A stretch of DNA of 64,000 nucleotides, taken from contig NC_134547.1 in NCBI RefSeq assembly GCF_050624435.1, forward strand, positions 28,816,419 through 28,880,418, written 5' to 3'. This DNA is from Tenrec ecaudatus (Eukaryota > Chordata > Mammalia > Afrosoricida > Tenrecidae). Position 1 is the stretch's first letter. Each line of letters opens with the position of its first letter. The position numbers and the translations under genes are program-made. This document shows positions 1-11,028 of this stretch, in pieces. The notes below the pieces were generated by a model, which saw only the letters and a list, made by a program, of their open reading frames with translations, was not told the origin of the DNA and searched no databases.

Positions 1-239
1 ATGAATCACTCAGACCTTCCCAGCTCCTTTCTTACTCCGCCTAGAATAATCGCAGTGATCTTCATAATTCCTGGTGCAGCTTCAAGAAGAGAAGCGATTG
101 TTTATTGTGCATTTACCATATAGATGTCACTTAAGTAACAAAACCTTTATTGTCTTAAAACAAGAAAGATTTTAACCTTTAAAAAAAAAAGCTCGTGAGC
201 TATCATTCCACTTCCACTTGGATGACGCTGATATAAAAA

Positions 240-800
240 CAAAACCTAACCAAACAAAAAAGACGTGTTGATGAGAACGTGGGAAAACTGGAACCCTTAC
301 CCATCGTGTGTGAGAGGACCAAGAGGTACAGCCACGTGGAAAGCAGTGCCATGGTTCCTCCTAAAGCGAAACACAGAGTGACCATAGGAGGCAGCAATGT
401 CACTCCTGGGCTACACTCAGAAGACTGGAAATCAGAAACACAACGAGACTTGTCCACTGATGTTCAAAGCAGCACTCTTCACGACTGTCTAAAGGCGGAA
501 ACAGTCTAAATGCTCATCCCTAGATGAGTGCGTAACCCAAGTGTGGCAGATGGAATACTACTCAGCCGTGTAGGAGAAACGAAATCTTGATATTTGCTCC
601 CAGGTGCGTGGAGCTTGAATCCACTATGTTGAGTCGATCACAAAAGGACAAATGTTGTATGACCTCACTTATACAAAAAGACAAGAAAAGACCTATGTGC
701 ATGTATTCGTTGATTAGTAGTTAGGTGGGGTAGGAGGAAGAGAGACAGTGAGGGTTAACAGTGAAGAAAAGAATAACATTGAACAATGACCGCACAGCTA
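240..800 (+). mobile_element. L1 LINE fragment, end of ORF2 into 3' region
   Basis: The sequence reads like the end of mammalian L1: a stretch resembling the GTGGGAAAACTGGAACCC block, a block close to the TTCAAAGCAGCACTCTTCAC motif, and GGAATACTACTCAGCC. The same order of blocks recurs at about 25040-25560. Reading frames are broken, so this is a dead copy. It is interrupted at 801 by the minisatellite and resumes at about 2739. Confidence 0.8.
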
Positions 801-2738
801 ACTGTTGATGCCAATAGCCATACACCTGGAAACTGTTGATGCCAATAGCCATACACCTGGAAACTGTTGATGCCAATAGCCATACACCTGGAAACTGTTG
901 ATGCCAATAGCCATACACCTGGAAACTGTTGATGCCAATAGCCATACACCTGGAAACTGTTGATGCCAATAGCCATACACCTGGAAACTGTTGATGCCAA
1001 TAGCCATACACCTGGAAACTGTTGATGCCAATAGCCATACACCTGGAAACTGTTGATGTCAATAGCCATACACCTGGAAACTGTTGATGCCAATAGCCAT
1101 ACACCTGGAAACTGTTGATGCCAATAGCCATACACCTGGAAACTATTGATGTCAATAGCCATACACCTGGAAACTGTTGATGCCAATAGCCATACACCTG
1201 GAAACTGTTGATGCCAATAGCCATACACCTGGAAACTGTTGATGCCAATAGCCATACACCTGGAAACTGTTGATGCCAATAGCCATACACCTGGAAACTG
1301 TTGATGCCAATAGCCATACACCTGGAAACTGTTGATGCCAATAGCCATACACCTGGAAACTGTTGATGCCAATAGCCATACACCTGGAAACTGTTGATGC
1401 CAATAGCCATACACCTGGAAACTGTTGATGCCAATAGCCATACACCTGGAAACTGTTGATGCCAATAGCCATACACCTGGAAACTGTTGATGCCAATAGC
1501 CATACACCTGGAAACTGTTGATGCCAATAGCCATACACCTGGAAACTGTTGATGCCAATAGCCATACACCTGGAAACTGTTGATGCCAATAGCCATACAC
1601 CTGGAAACTGTTGATGCCAATAGCCATACACCTGGAAACTGTTGATGCCAATAGCCATACACCTGGAAACTGTTGATGCCAATAGCCATACACCTGGAAA
1701 CTGTTGATGCCAATAGCCATACACCTGGAAACTGTTGATGCCAATAGCCATACACCTGTAAAATGTTGATGCCAATAAGCCATACACCTGGAAACTGTTG
1801 ATGCCAATAGCCATACACCTGGAAACTGTTGATGCCAATAAGCCATACACCTGTAAACTGTTGATGCCAATAAGCCATACATCTGTAAACTGTTGATGTC
1901 AATAGCCATACACCTGTAAACTATTGATGCCAATAAGCCATACACCTGGAAACTGTTGATGCCAATAAGCCATACACCTGTAAACTGTTGATGTCAATAG
2001 CCATACACCTGTAAACTATTGATGTCAATAAGCCATACACCTGTAAACTGTTGATACCAATAAGCCATACACCTGTAAACTGTTGATGCCAATAAGCCAT
2101 ACACCTGTAAACTATTGATTCCAATAAGCCATACACCTGTAAACTGTTGATGCCAATAAGCCATACACCTGTAAACTGTTGATGCCAATAGCCATACACC
2201 TGGAAACTGTTGATGCCAATAAGCCATACACCTGTAAACTGTTCATGCCAATAAGCCATACACCTGTAAACTGTTGATGCCAATAGCCATACACCTGGAA
2301 ACTGTTGATGCCAATAAGCCATACACCTGTAAACTGTTGATGCCAATAAGCCATACACCTGGAAACTGTTGATGCCAATAAGCCATACACCTGTAAACTA
2401 TTGATGTCAATAAGCCATACACCTGTAAACTGTTGATGCCAATAAGCCATACACCTGTAAACTGTTGATGCAAATAAGTCATACACCTGTAAACTGTTGA
2501 TGCCAATAGCCATACACCTGTAAACTGTTGATGCCAATAAGTCATACACCTGGAAACTGTTGATGTCAATAGCCATACACCTGTAAACTATTGATGCCAA
2601 TAAGTCATACACCTGTAAACTGTTGATGCCAATAAGTCATACACCTGTAAACTATTGATGTCAATAGCCATACACCTGTAAACTATTGATGTCAATAAGC
2701 CATACACCTGTAAACTATTGATGTCAATAAGCCATACA
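801..2738. repeat. 31/32-bp minisatellite, about 62 units
   Basis: A tandem array with unit GTTGATGCCAATAGCCATAC plus ACCTGGAAACT (31 bp). From 801 to about 1757 there are some 31 nearly identical units, with only rare GATGTC or AACTATTG changes. From about 1758 to 2738 another 31 or so units are mixed, many of 32 bp with AATAAGCC instead of AATAGCC and CTGTAAAC instead of CTGGAAAC. The array sits inside an L1 3' region. Because 31 is not a multiple of 3 and the minus strand of the unit has no stop, all minus frames are open through the array. This is a by-product of the period, not evidence of coding. Confidence 0.97.
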
Positions 2739-3320
2739 TAAAATTTAAATCGGCAAAATTGTGTGATCAAAATGATGACTTTGTGTATGTGTGTGTGTGT
2801 GTGTGCGTATTTGCAACAATGCAAAAAGAAAAAGGAACAGCCCCAGAGGTTGTTTATGTGCAACTAAACATGGGATTTGGTTCCTGGGTTTGGAGGTTTA
2901 GTGTTGTCGTTTCTGGGACATCCCAGTTAATTGCTCGAACACTGTGTTTCCCTCTGTTCTACTACTTAGATCACTGCATGGTGCCGGGGGTCGTCAACGA
3001 TTACAGCTGCCCAACAGTTGGTCTTGACTTCTCTGGAGTAACAGAGGAGGGAGAGAGTCAGGAATGCAAACAATATAGAACGTGTAGCCAATTGCTTCTG
3101 GGACCAGCTGCCCTCTGCTAGGAGACCTGAAGCATTGGATGGTGCCCACCCACTGTTCTTGAACACTTTTTTTATCAAAGATTCCATAGGAGAATCCTGA
3201 TCAAAAGTGCAAATGTGCAGAATAGGATTTCACAGTCTCATGCCTGGAGACAATCTTTAAACCAAAATATCCCCTGAAATGTTCTTCAAACTAAACAATA
3301 ACTTAGCTTAACTGGAAAAA
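2739..3320 (+). mobile_element. L1 3' UTR, continuation after the minisatellite
   Basis: The block GGGATTTGGTTCCTGGGTTT and the text to about 3320 parallel 25640-26150 (GGGATTTGGTTCTCAGGTTT and the following TTCTGTTCTACT, GGTGCCCA and CTTTAAAC blocks). This shows that the minisatellite lies within one old L1 3' UTR rather than between two elements. A TG microsatellite interrupts it near 2790. Confidence 0.75.
2782..2808. repeat. TG microsatellite
   Basis: A short imperfect (TG)n run with TATG and GCG interruptions, inside the L1 3' UTR. Confidence 0.9.
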
Positions 3321-3799
3321 AAAAAAGTTCTGTCTTGAGCAGCTCTTTGAAGAAGTGTCTGTACAGATCCAACGGGCCAAACAGTCGCTAGGAAAACGCT
3401 CGGGGGAAAGTGGGTTTCTGGTACGAGGGGTAACTGAAAAGGAAGGTGGGAAAGGATGCACAGCGCAGAGAATTAATGTCACTAAATTCTACTTGTAGCA
3501 ACTGTCGGACTGGCAAATGTTTGTTGTATGTATTCTCAACAAAATTGGTGGGATTCAGTTTTCAATCTGCTGCAAACAACTTCTTCACAGTTTTAAAAGC
3601 ACCGATGTCCCTTTGAGGGCAATGGCACACCACACCAAGATACCTTCCCCGGCCTCAGCTGCACGTGACAGGACAGCCGGCCGCGCAGAAGGGAGACGGA
3701 GGAGAGGTGCTTGCATTTCAATCGCGGGGTTGGCAAGGAGCATTCCGTTTACCGTGGGGGCAAAGGACAAATCAATTTGTCTTAGGACAAGAATACTCC

Positions 3800-3969
3800 T
3801 CAGAAGGGAGGATGGTGAGACAGGAGCCAGTGGCATGTCATCAGAAGGGACCGGACTGGCACAGGCTGCGACAGGGGGCCAGACAGCACTGACGATGCAG
3901 ACAGTGTAGGACTGGGCCGTGGGTCCTGCTGTGCGTAGGATACTATGAGTTGGAACCACGACGAAGGCA
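3800..3969 (+). mobile_element. RTE LINE 3' end, degraded
   Basis: The words GGACTGGGCCGTG, GCGTAGGATACTATGAGTTG and GAACCACGACGAAGGCACC match the end shared by the RTE copies in this window (ACTGGGC.GTGTTT, TAGGGTCGCTATGAGTCGGA, GGCACCTAACAACAACAA). The usual CAACAA tail has been replaced by a CA/GA microsatellite. Confidence 0.6.
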
Positions 3970-3970
3970 C

Positions 3971-4034
<64 letters not shown>
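3970..4034. repeat. (CA)n(GA)n microsatellite
   Basis: About 14 bases of CA followed by about 50 bases of GA, seeded at the tail of the RTE fragment. Confidence 0.98.
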
Positions 4035-4037
<3 letters not shown>

Positions 4038-4234
4038 GGCCTTTTCTAGCTGGTCCAGGAGCAGTGCGCAGCAGACACTCAAGATCCCCCTGGCAAGCCT
4101 GCGTCTACCCTGAGATGCTGTGGTCTTCCCAACTCCCTTTAGGGCCGCCGTCCTCATCTTGGGAACAAACTGAACCTGGGGGGCGGGGGGGGGGGGGCGG
4201 TGACTCTTCAGTAGTTTTCTGCAATAGGATCTAT

Positions 4235-4660
4235 TCCAAGTTCATTCAACAAATATTTGCTCCTTGCCATGTGCCAAGGCCTGTTCTTATTCTGGAAATA
4301 CACGGAACAGGACAGACAAGGTCTCTGCTTTGGTGAAGCTGACGTTCCAGTGGGGGAAGCCAGATAAAGACCAAGTGAAGTAAGTAAACAAGGTCATTTC
4401 AGAGAGTGCTAGGAAACAAAGAAGACGCCCCAGTGCCTGCAGAGTGAGGAGGGAGGGGTCGCTAGTACAGCTGGACCTTGAGAGAAAGCAATCTCTCTCT
4501 CTCACTCTCTCTGTGTGTCTGTCTGTCTGCCTCGTGAGCGCGTGCGCCTGGAGAAGGCAACACTCAAATGACAGAAACGAGCAAGCCGTGCCCACATCTG
4601 GGAAGAACATTCCAGAGAACAAGAACAGCAAAGTGCAGCACCCTGAGGCGAGCTGATGAA
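4235..4660 (+). mobile_element. L2 LINE 3' fragment
   Basis: The sequence TTCATTCAACAAATATTTGC followed by CCTTGCCATGTGCCAAGG is the hallmark of the ancient mammalian L2 3' region, and GAACATTCCAGAGAACAAGA is its later part. It contains a CT-rich microsatellite near 4490 and a G run near 4185. Confidence 0.75.
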
Positions 4661-5877
4661 TGGCCTCTTGGAGGATCCACCAGGTGCTGGCGTGAGGGGC
4701 GCACAGGGGAGAGTGAGGAGTGAGGTGAGGCTTTGTTCCGGGCAGAATCAGTGGACTCTCTTGCCCCGCAGTGGTTGTTCATTGGAGTTTTATGTTGGAG
4801 AGGGGCATGGCCTGTGTGTGTGCTTAAGGACAGCTAGGCTGCCTAGAGGAGAGAGTTCTGGGGAAAGGGACGGCAGCAAGGAGTCCAGCTAGAGGGAAGT
4901 GGGCAGGGTGGTGGAATGAGCTGGAATGAAGGGACTGAGGACAAGTGCTTTGGAAGTATTGGTGACTGCGATCACCCCAACAGAAGCAGGCTAGGGACCT
5001 TCAGGGCGAGTCTGGGGGCAGTGGGTAAGGGGTGGCTATAGGCAAGGCACCGGGCCCCAGACAAGGAACCCCCATCACACCCTTAGACACGGGCATGCCT
5101 GCCCTGAGTGCCCAGGCTAGAGGACCCCACTCAGGACTTCCTGTGGCTGCTCCCTCCCCTCGGGGTGCAGAGTCCATGGCTAAGGACTCCCAGGCCCAAA
5201 CAGCCCCGAGCAGCTGGCTGGGCCTCTTCACTAGCGTGCCTGTCAGCAAGGTCCCCTGACACTCCGAGTGTAGTCGCTGGGGTGACAATTTACAGGGCGT
5301 ATGGGCAGAGCTTGAGTTTGGGACTAGGATTATAATCAGCCTGACCAAAGATCCTGATGGTGGGAAAGGGATGCTTGGTTCTCTCCAGACCACCTTGCCC
5401 CAGAGCCCAATTCGAAGTTAAACCCGACCTTCTGAGGCAGCTTGACGATACAGTTGTCAAAGCCTGAAGCTAGAACATATTTTGTTCAACAGTTTCTTAG
5501 TTTGATTGGTAACTTTCGACCTAAAACAGGTGGCATGTGGGCTACCATTGGTGTTCTCTGTCCCAGGTCTGACACTGGTGCAGGCAGGCTGCTGGCCCAC
5601 CTTCTCTGCTTATGCCCTAGACAGGCAGTCCTGGGGCCCATCATCTCACAAAAGGACTTTCTCGCCCAAACAGAATAAAAAACTTTTCAGAATTTGCTGC
5701 ACCAAGTTGCGATATTGGAAAGAGCTGTCTAAAATTTAAATCTTCACTCAGCTTTCTTTTTCTAGAATCTTTGATGTCTGCTGCGGCTTATCTGTGAGCA
5801 GGTTCGAGTGGATAGAGAAGCAAGAACAAAAGAATGCACCCCACGTCCCTCTCACCCCCATGCCCCATAACCAAGCA
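4661..5877. other. Intergenic, no gene seen
   Basis: Mixed-composition DNA. The first few hundred bases may be further L2 sequence. Short open frames on both strands have no recognisable domain. I see no RNA gene or promoter signature. Confidence 0.5.
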
Positions 5878-6065
5878 ACAAATCCACTGGCATCGAGTTG
5901 ATTCCAACTCCAAGCGACCCTCTATACTATAGGGTTTCTGAAGCTACACATTTCTACAGGAGCAGAGAGCCTTATCTTTTCCCCAAAAAGTGGCTGATGG
6001 GTTTGAACTGCCAACTTTGAGGTAATCAGTCCAGGGCTTAGCTGACAGTGCCGCATACCCCATAG
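5878..6065 (-). mobile_element. AfroSINE-type tRNA SINE
   Basis: In reverse orientation: GGCATCGAGTTGATTCCAAC and CTATAGGGTTTCTGA are the complement of the SINE 3' half (CCCTATAGGGTCGCTATGAG, GAATCGACTCGATGGC). GGTTTGAACTGCCAAC is the complement of its Pol III B box. This SINE family is typical of Afrotheria. Confidence 0.75.
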
Positions 6066-6394
6066 TAGAGGAATTAAAAAACAAACAAACCTGGAACTAG
6101 CTGGTTCTCGTGAATTTGGCAGTGTAGACTTTTATGGACCGGCGAATTTAAGCTTGAGATTTTTACAGGGTGTACCTACAATATTTCTTCATAGTGAAAC
6201 TTTTTCTAGCTCTTGAGGGTAGGATGAATGATCCTTCCAGATGTGCCACAAGGAGCACTGTCATTTCCTGGTGCTTTACCCTAGAACAAGCTGACAGGTG
6301 CTGATGTGAGCTGTGAGAAATTAGTATTCCAAGTGCCTAAGAAAGATATGGCATTAAGGGTGGGCTTCCAGAATGAGAAGGAAGCTCTCGCTTG

Positions 6395-6612
6395 ACAAGC
6401 AAGTGCCTACAGCATGCCAGGAACTGGCCTCAGCACACCGACTCTCCTTGATCCTTCCAATGACCCTCGAGTGCAGTTACTGTCCCTGATTTACAGAAAA
6501 GAAAACAGGCCCAGAGAAACCCAGCACCGCACCCAAGGCCATGCAGCTAGCCAGCAACGCCTCAAACAGGACTTTGAGCCTGAAGAATCCTCTCACCACT
6601 GGGTCTCCTGGT
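6395..6612 (+). mobile_element. MIR SINE
   Basis: Contains CAGCATGCCAGGAACTGGCC, a CTTGATCCTTCCAATGACCC region, the conserved core GATTTACAGAAAAGAAAACA and CAAGGCCATGCAGCTAGC. These follow the order expected of an ancient MIR element. Confidence 0.8.
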
Positions 6613-6787
6613 GAGCTAGGATTTGTCATCAAATCCACCATAAGGATGGTTTCTCCAAGAGCAGGATGTCTGGGTGTTTGCTGACAGTCCCTTGGGTCCA
6701 AATGCTTCGGCCATCAATACCTAAAGCATATAATGAATTGGTATAAAATGCAAAGGCATCTTTAATAAAAGGTAACTAGTTCTTTTG

Positions 6788-6985
6788 TTCAGAGCCCTGG
6801 TGTCATAGTGGATACGTGTTGGGCTGCTAATTGCAAGGGCAGTCATTCAAACCCGCTCCTCTGGAGAAAAATGAGGGTTTCTACTTCCATGAAGAATGAG
6901 TCTCAGAAACCCATAAGGGCCGTTCAACCCTGTTCCATGGGGTTGCTCTGAGTCAGCATCAACTCCGTGGCAGTGAAAGATTTTT
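6788..6985 (+). mobile_element. AfroSINE-type tRNA SINE
   Basis: Starts with GAGCCCTGGTGTCATAGTGG, the A-box end of the tRNA-derived head, followed by GGGCAGTCATTCAAACCC (B box), GGAGAAAAATGAGGG, and a CCATGGGGTTGCTCTGAGTC segment matching the family's 3' half. About 200 bp and moderately diverged. Confidence 0.85.
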
Positions 6986-7033
6986 GTTCCCTCCACTCTA
7001 GAGTAATTTTATTGAAATTGTATTAAATATAAG

Positions 7034-7034
<1 letters not shown>

Positions 7035-7106
<72 letters not shown>
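7035..7106. repeat. (CT)n(CA)n microsatellite
   Basis: About 36 bases of CT followed by about 36 bases of CA. The same compound arrangement recurs at 44620. Confidence 0.98.
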
Positions 7107-7536
7107 ACAAAACAGAAAATCCTAGCTCTTGGCTTTTATCTGAATGAGTCCTGCTTCTGAGTGACCAAGCTCATGCCCACACTTTAAAGATAAGATTAGA
7201 CAATTAGAAGAGCTAACGAGAGACGTAGCTCTGTTTTGCGCTCTTCCGAATATGACTGATTGTCAAACTTAGGTTAGAATGCGCTTGTGTGCCCGGTGGG
7301 CCTCAGACAGATTGAATCAGGGTACAACAAAGCTTCCCCAGGCCGGGATTGGCTCTGCAAAAGGTTAGCATTGGGACTGACTCTGGGACACAAAGAACAC
7401 AGGATGGCCCTTCGCGGAGCGCGCTTGGCTCGCTACTGGCCTGCCCCTCCCCAGCTCCGCAGCCGCCTCCTCGGACCTGTCTGGAGCCCCCCTCCTGTCT
7501 GTTACTGATTGTCTCCTTTGTACAAGGTAAAGCCTG

Positions 7537-7928
7537 GCGGGATGATACCTTCAGAACCAGGAGTGTGAGGGGCGATACTGGGAGGGTAGAGGGTGAGTGG
7601 TTTGGAAAGGGGGAACCGATTACAAGGATCCACATGTGACCTCCTCCCTGGGGGACGGACAACAGAAAAGGGGTGAAGGGAGACGCCAGATAGGGCAAGA
7701 TATGACAAAATAATTTATAAATTATCAAGGCCTCATGAGGGAGGGGGGAACGTGGAGGGAGGGGAAAAAAGAGGACTTGGTGCAAAGGGTTTAAGTGGAG
7801 AGCAAATGTTTTGAAAATGATTAGGGCAAAGAATGTACAGATGTGCTTTATACAATTGATGTATGTATATGTATGGATTGTGATAAGAGTTGTATGAGTC
7901 CCTAATAAAATGTTAAAAAATTTAAAAA
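7537..7928 (+). mobile_element. 5'-truncated young L1, 3' UTR only
   Basis: A 392-bp L1 3' tail with CCTCCCTGGGGGACGGACAA, GATAGGGCAAGATATGACAA, an open-ended GTATGAGTCCCTAATAAAAT terminus and an A-rich tail. It is flanked by a perfect 13-bp target-site duplication, AAGGTAAAGCCTG, at 7524-7536 and 7929-7941. The AATAAA serves as the element's poly(A) signal. Confidence 0.92.
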
Positions 7929-8082
7929 AAGGTAAAGCCTGAGACCGGAGTGGTTGGGGACCTTCCATGTGGCCCACTTTCTCTCCCTAGCTTCTGCTGA
8001 GCTGACAGCCCGTCCCCAGCTCTGGCCTCGCTCAACACATTGCCTCTGAGTGTCCTCTCTGAGACCTCCACGTTGCCATCAA

Positions 8083-8172
8083 AATGTACAGATGTGCTTT
8101 ACACAATTGATGTATGTGTATGAATGGATTGTGATGAGTTGTATGAGCCCCTAATAAAATGTTATAAAAAAA
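8083..8172 (+). mobile_element. Short L1 tail fragment
   Basis: Only the last 90 bp or so of the same L1 3' UTR: ATGTACAGATGTGCTTTACA through GAGCCCCTAATAAAATG, then a poly(A) run. I could not find a convincing target-site duplication. Confidence 0.85.
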
Positions 8173-9160
8173 AAGAAGCGTCTTAAATGATCACAGGCTC
8201 TGCCTCCCCTGAGCCCGAGACAAAGAATCCCACTGACTGTTTCTCCAGCCTTGTGCTGACTGCCTGTGTCTCAGCAAGCGACCCACTGCCCACACACTCC
8301 TGCCTCCACCAGCCTGAAGTTCACCCAGTTTCTTTAGCCAATTCCTGTTTCCGGGGCGTGGGGCACTCCTCCGGATGCCTTAGCCAAGTGCTCCCTCAGT
8401 CTGCCCACCCAGGGACCACTCACTACTTGCCCTGACACTTCTTCCTCCAGGAGGTAGCCTGTCGGGTCTCCCAGGAAAAGCCAGAATAAGGTAAGTGGGT
8501 CTGACTGACAGCTGCTTCTACGTCAGGCACCTCAGGCTGGTGCCCTGAGGACAGGTAATCATCCCCTCCCTTTCCCACGTTTCTCCCTAACGTGGCTGGA
8601 ATCCAACCCTGCTTTAGTCCCCGCCCTGGGAGCTGCACTTAGGCCCCCCTTGGTGCTCTCTCCCCTCACCACCCCTGCCAGCGTGGCCTTCTTTTCTGGA
8701 AGCCAAACAACCCCCCCCCCCACCTCCACACCCTCGGGCAGAGCTCCCCAGGCTAAGGCCTGCCACAGAAGGTACAAATTCCTTCCCCCTAGCCCTGTCA
8801 TCCCAGGCCCTCCAGCCACCCAGCCTTATCTAGGCCCCTCCTCCGAGGCACCCACGGTCCAGCCAAACGGGCTTGTTCTTTGTTACTACTACAAGCCAAG
8901 CCGAGCCCGCTAGCAGCTCCGCCACCTTTGCACCTCCGGGTCCCTCCTCCTAGCCAGCCTTGCTTTCTGATCTTTCTGGCAACCGCCTGCTGGTCCTTCA
9001 AGGTGCAGTTCAAAGGTCCCACTCCTGCACGAACCCGCTCTGGGGCTGCTTCCCCCCAGGTTGGACGTCCTTGAACAAAAGCACACCTGTCAGCACCCCA
9101 TGTCTCCTGCAGACTGTTGAAGAAACAGGAGGAAGGGCACTTGCCACCACCTCTGAGAAG
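8173..9160. other. Repeat-free upstream flank of CEBPA, no gene seen
   Basis: C-rich unique sequence with short open frames on both strands, none with a domain or good start context. No transposable element is recognisable. Confidence 0.5.
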
Positions 9161-9185
9161 CCCCCCCCCCCCCCCCCCCCCCCCC
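9161..9185. repeat. C25 homopolymer
   Basis: Twenty-five consecutive C residues about 2 kb upstream of the CEBPA start. Its opposite strand is a continuous G run able in principle to form G-quadruplexes. Its exact length is likely to be unreliable in any assembly. Confidence 0.97.
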
Positions 9186-9479
9186 GCTTGCAGTGAAGCC
9201 CCATCAGTCTCCAAGGAGGGGCCACTCTTCGGTTATTTCAGACACAAGAGGAGGACTCCCCGCTGCCTGGAAAGGAAGCTGGCAGCTCTGTGGACATGCG
9301 GAGGTGTCGCCTTCCTCCCACAGCCCTGTGTGCCGGGAAGGGGACACTTTCATTCGTGTTTTCTTTATTCTTGAGAGAAGCCATCGTTTTGAACCCCAAA
9401 GGGGAAAAAGGTAACTCAGATTGCAGGTTTTCCGAATCCCCCCAGGTCTAGCCCGCCCACCCGCAGGTGGAAACGGCCT

Positions 9480-9660
9480 GACCTCCGACGTGAGAGCAGG
9501 GCCTCAGTGCACAACATATATTCTCCAACATATCTGTGTTTTATTCCGTCAATTTGCGAGAATCGAGCTAAAATATTTTGTTCATAATCTCTGGACCAAA
9601 TGGAAGCCGCCGAGCCATTCATCACTGGGAACTGTCGACTAGAACGTCGATGAAAGCTCA
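9480..9660. promoter_or_regulatory. Candidate conserved upstream element of CEBPA
   Basis: An island of balanced, AT-containing sequence between GC-rich blocks. It includes CATATATTCTCCAACATATC, TTTTATTCCGTCAATTTGCG, AAAATATTTTGTTCATAATC and GCCGCCGAGCCATTCATC. It holds several CpGs kept outside GC-rich context, which is typical of constrained non-coding DNA. It lies about 1.6 kb upstream of the predicted transcription start. Function is inferred from composition only. Confidence 0.4.
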
Positions 9661-9948
9661 CCGTGTGCTCCCCAAAGTCTCTCCTTTACTGTAACCGCAG
9701 TGGACAATCGCCCGCCCGCCGCCAGGCCTTTTTAGCGCTGCACCCAGAGAGGGCCATGGCGCCTGAGAAGACATAAAACGCCAGAACGTGGGAGGGGGCT
9801 TTGACAGGCGCGGCAAGGTGATCAGAAGCAGGCGCACCCAAGCCAAATGCCCGAAGGAGCTGGGCACGCTGCTGGGCAGACGCGGAACACGGGGGACACT
9901 CGTCCTCTACGCCGCCCCAGGAGGCCCGGGATCGAGCCCGTGGGGCGC

Positions 9949-9954
9949 CACGTG
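9949..9954. promoter_or_regulatory. Perfect CACGTG E-box (distal)
   Basis: A CACGTG hexamer about 1.2 kb upstream of the predicted start. It could bind bHLH-zip factors such as USF or MYC. Single motifs are weak evidence. Confidence 0.35.
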
Positions 9955-10924
9955 GCTGGGGAGACCAGCAGCCCCGAACCCCTTTCCTGTCAGCTATGAG
10001 CTCGTAGGCTGAGAGGAGGCCAAGAGGCACCGGGCCCTGTCCGCTGCGCGCCTCCACTACCCCCACTCCAGCTCCCCGGACCCAGCGCCTGCACCGTAAA
10101 GTCCGCCCGGTAGGGGTCTCCCAGTGAGAGCTCAGACTTGGGGGCACGGGCACGGGGACTCCGGGCGCCAGCGTCCTCGACGCCCCCGCGCCCGCCGCCG
10201 TCGGCGCCCACCCGAGTGGGAAGTGGGAGTGGAAAACCCTGGCTGCGCACGCCGCCCACCCTCGGCTCTGCGGGGCGCCGGTCCACCTTCCCTTGCTCCA
10301 CCTGGAGACGGCCGTCTCGGAGCCCCGTTCGCAGCCCAGCAGGGTCTGCCGGGGCCACTGCCAGCCCGGCTCGCAGGAAACCAATGGCAGCACAGCTGGC
10401 CAACCCTCGCGCAGGGCCTGGAAAAGGGGATGCGCGAGAAAAACGTTTCCAGCCCAGGCGGATCTACAGACCCGACCTCCCAGCGTCCCGGCGGCGGCCG
10501 CCCCCGCTTCCCTCCCCTCCGCTCGCCCTGCGGGGTCCTAGTGCCCAGTGCTGAGGACGTTGGGACCCTGGCGTCCGCCGAGGGGTGCAGCGGGCCGCGG
10601 GGATCCCACGCGGAATCGGTGGGCTCCGAGGTCCAAGAGCGAAGGCGCACCCGCCGCTCCCTGGCCCACTTCCTCCGGCCTCCCCGCCGCTAGCTAAGCC
10701 GGGCGGCGCGTCCCCATCAGTCCCCCTGCCCACACCCGGCTCCGTGCCACCTCCTCCCAGGGCGCTCTGGCGCCACGGTAGCCCAGAGACCGATCGTCAC
10801 CCTCCACTATTCCCCCCCATCACGACCCAACCGCGCGCGGCCTCTGGGTGCTCCCAGGCTCTCGGGCCGTTGGCTGGAAGTGAGTGCCTTGGAGAGGCGA
10901 ACAGAGGGGGCGCCCGCTACCAAC

Positions 10925-10930
10925 CACGTG
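10925..10930. promoter_or_regulatory. Perfect CACGTG E-box (proximal)
   Basis: CACGTG about 245 bp upstream of the predicted start. USF binding to an upstream site is described for the CEBPA promoter as part of its autoregulation, so this is the likely equivalent. Occupancy here is inference. Confidence 0.5.
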
Positions 10931-11015
10931 TGCGCGGGGGTGGGTGACAGCAGGGTCCGGAGTCCGGCACAGCGCGGCCCGCAACGGTTTGGCTGCGGGC
11001 CCGGGGGCGGTGGGC

Positions 11016-11028
11016 GTTGCATGGCAAC
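11016..11028. promoter_or_regulatory. Inverted repeat GTTGC-ATG-GCAAC in the CEBPA promoter
   Basis: Perfect 5-bp arms with a 3-bp spacer, about 150 bp upstream of the predicted start. The arms are C/EBP half-sites (RTTGC/GYAAY), but the spacing fits an RFX-type X-box better than a canonical C/EBP dimer site. It occupies roughly the place where a C/EBP autoregulatory site is described in rodents. Confidence 0.45.

Noticed and set aside
721-2863. Several long minus-strand open frames (up to 396 codons) with a 31-residue repeating protein
   Set aside because: They are created by a 31-bp tandem unit with no stop on that strand. All frames are open at once and the DNA lies in an L1 3' UTR, so there is no evidence for coding.
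9686-10693. Open frames of 130-235 codons on both strands in the CEBPA promoter
   Set aside because: Overlapping frames on both strands in CpG-island DNA, Arg/Pro/Gly-rich and without domains; expected by chance at this GC content.
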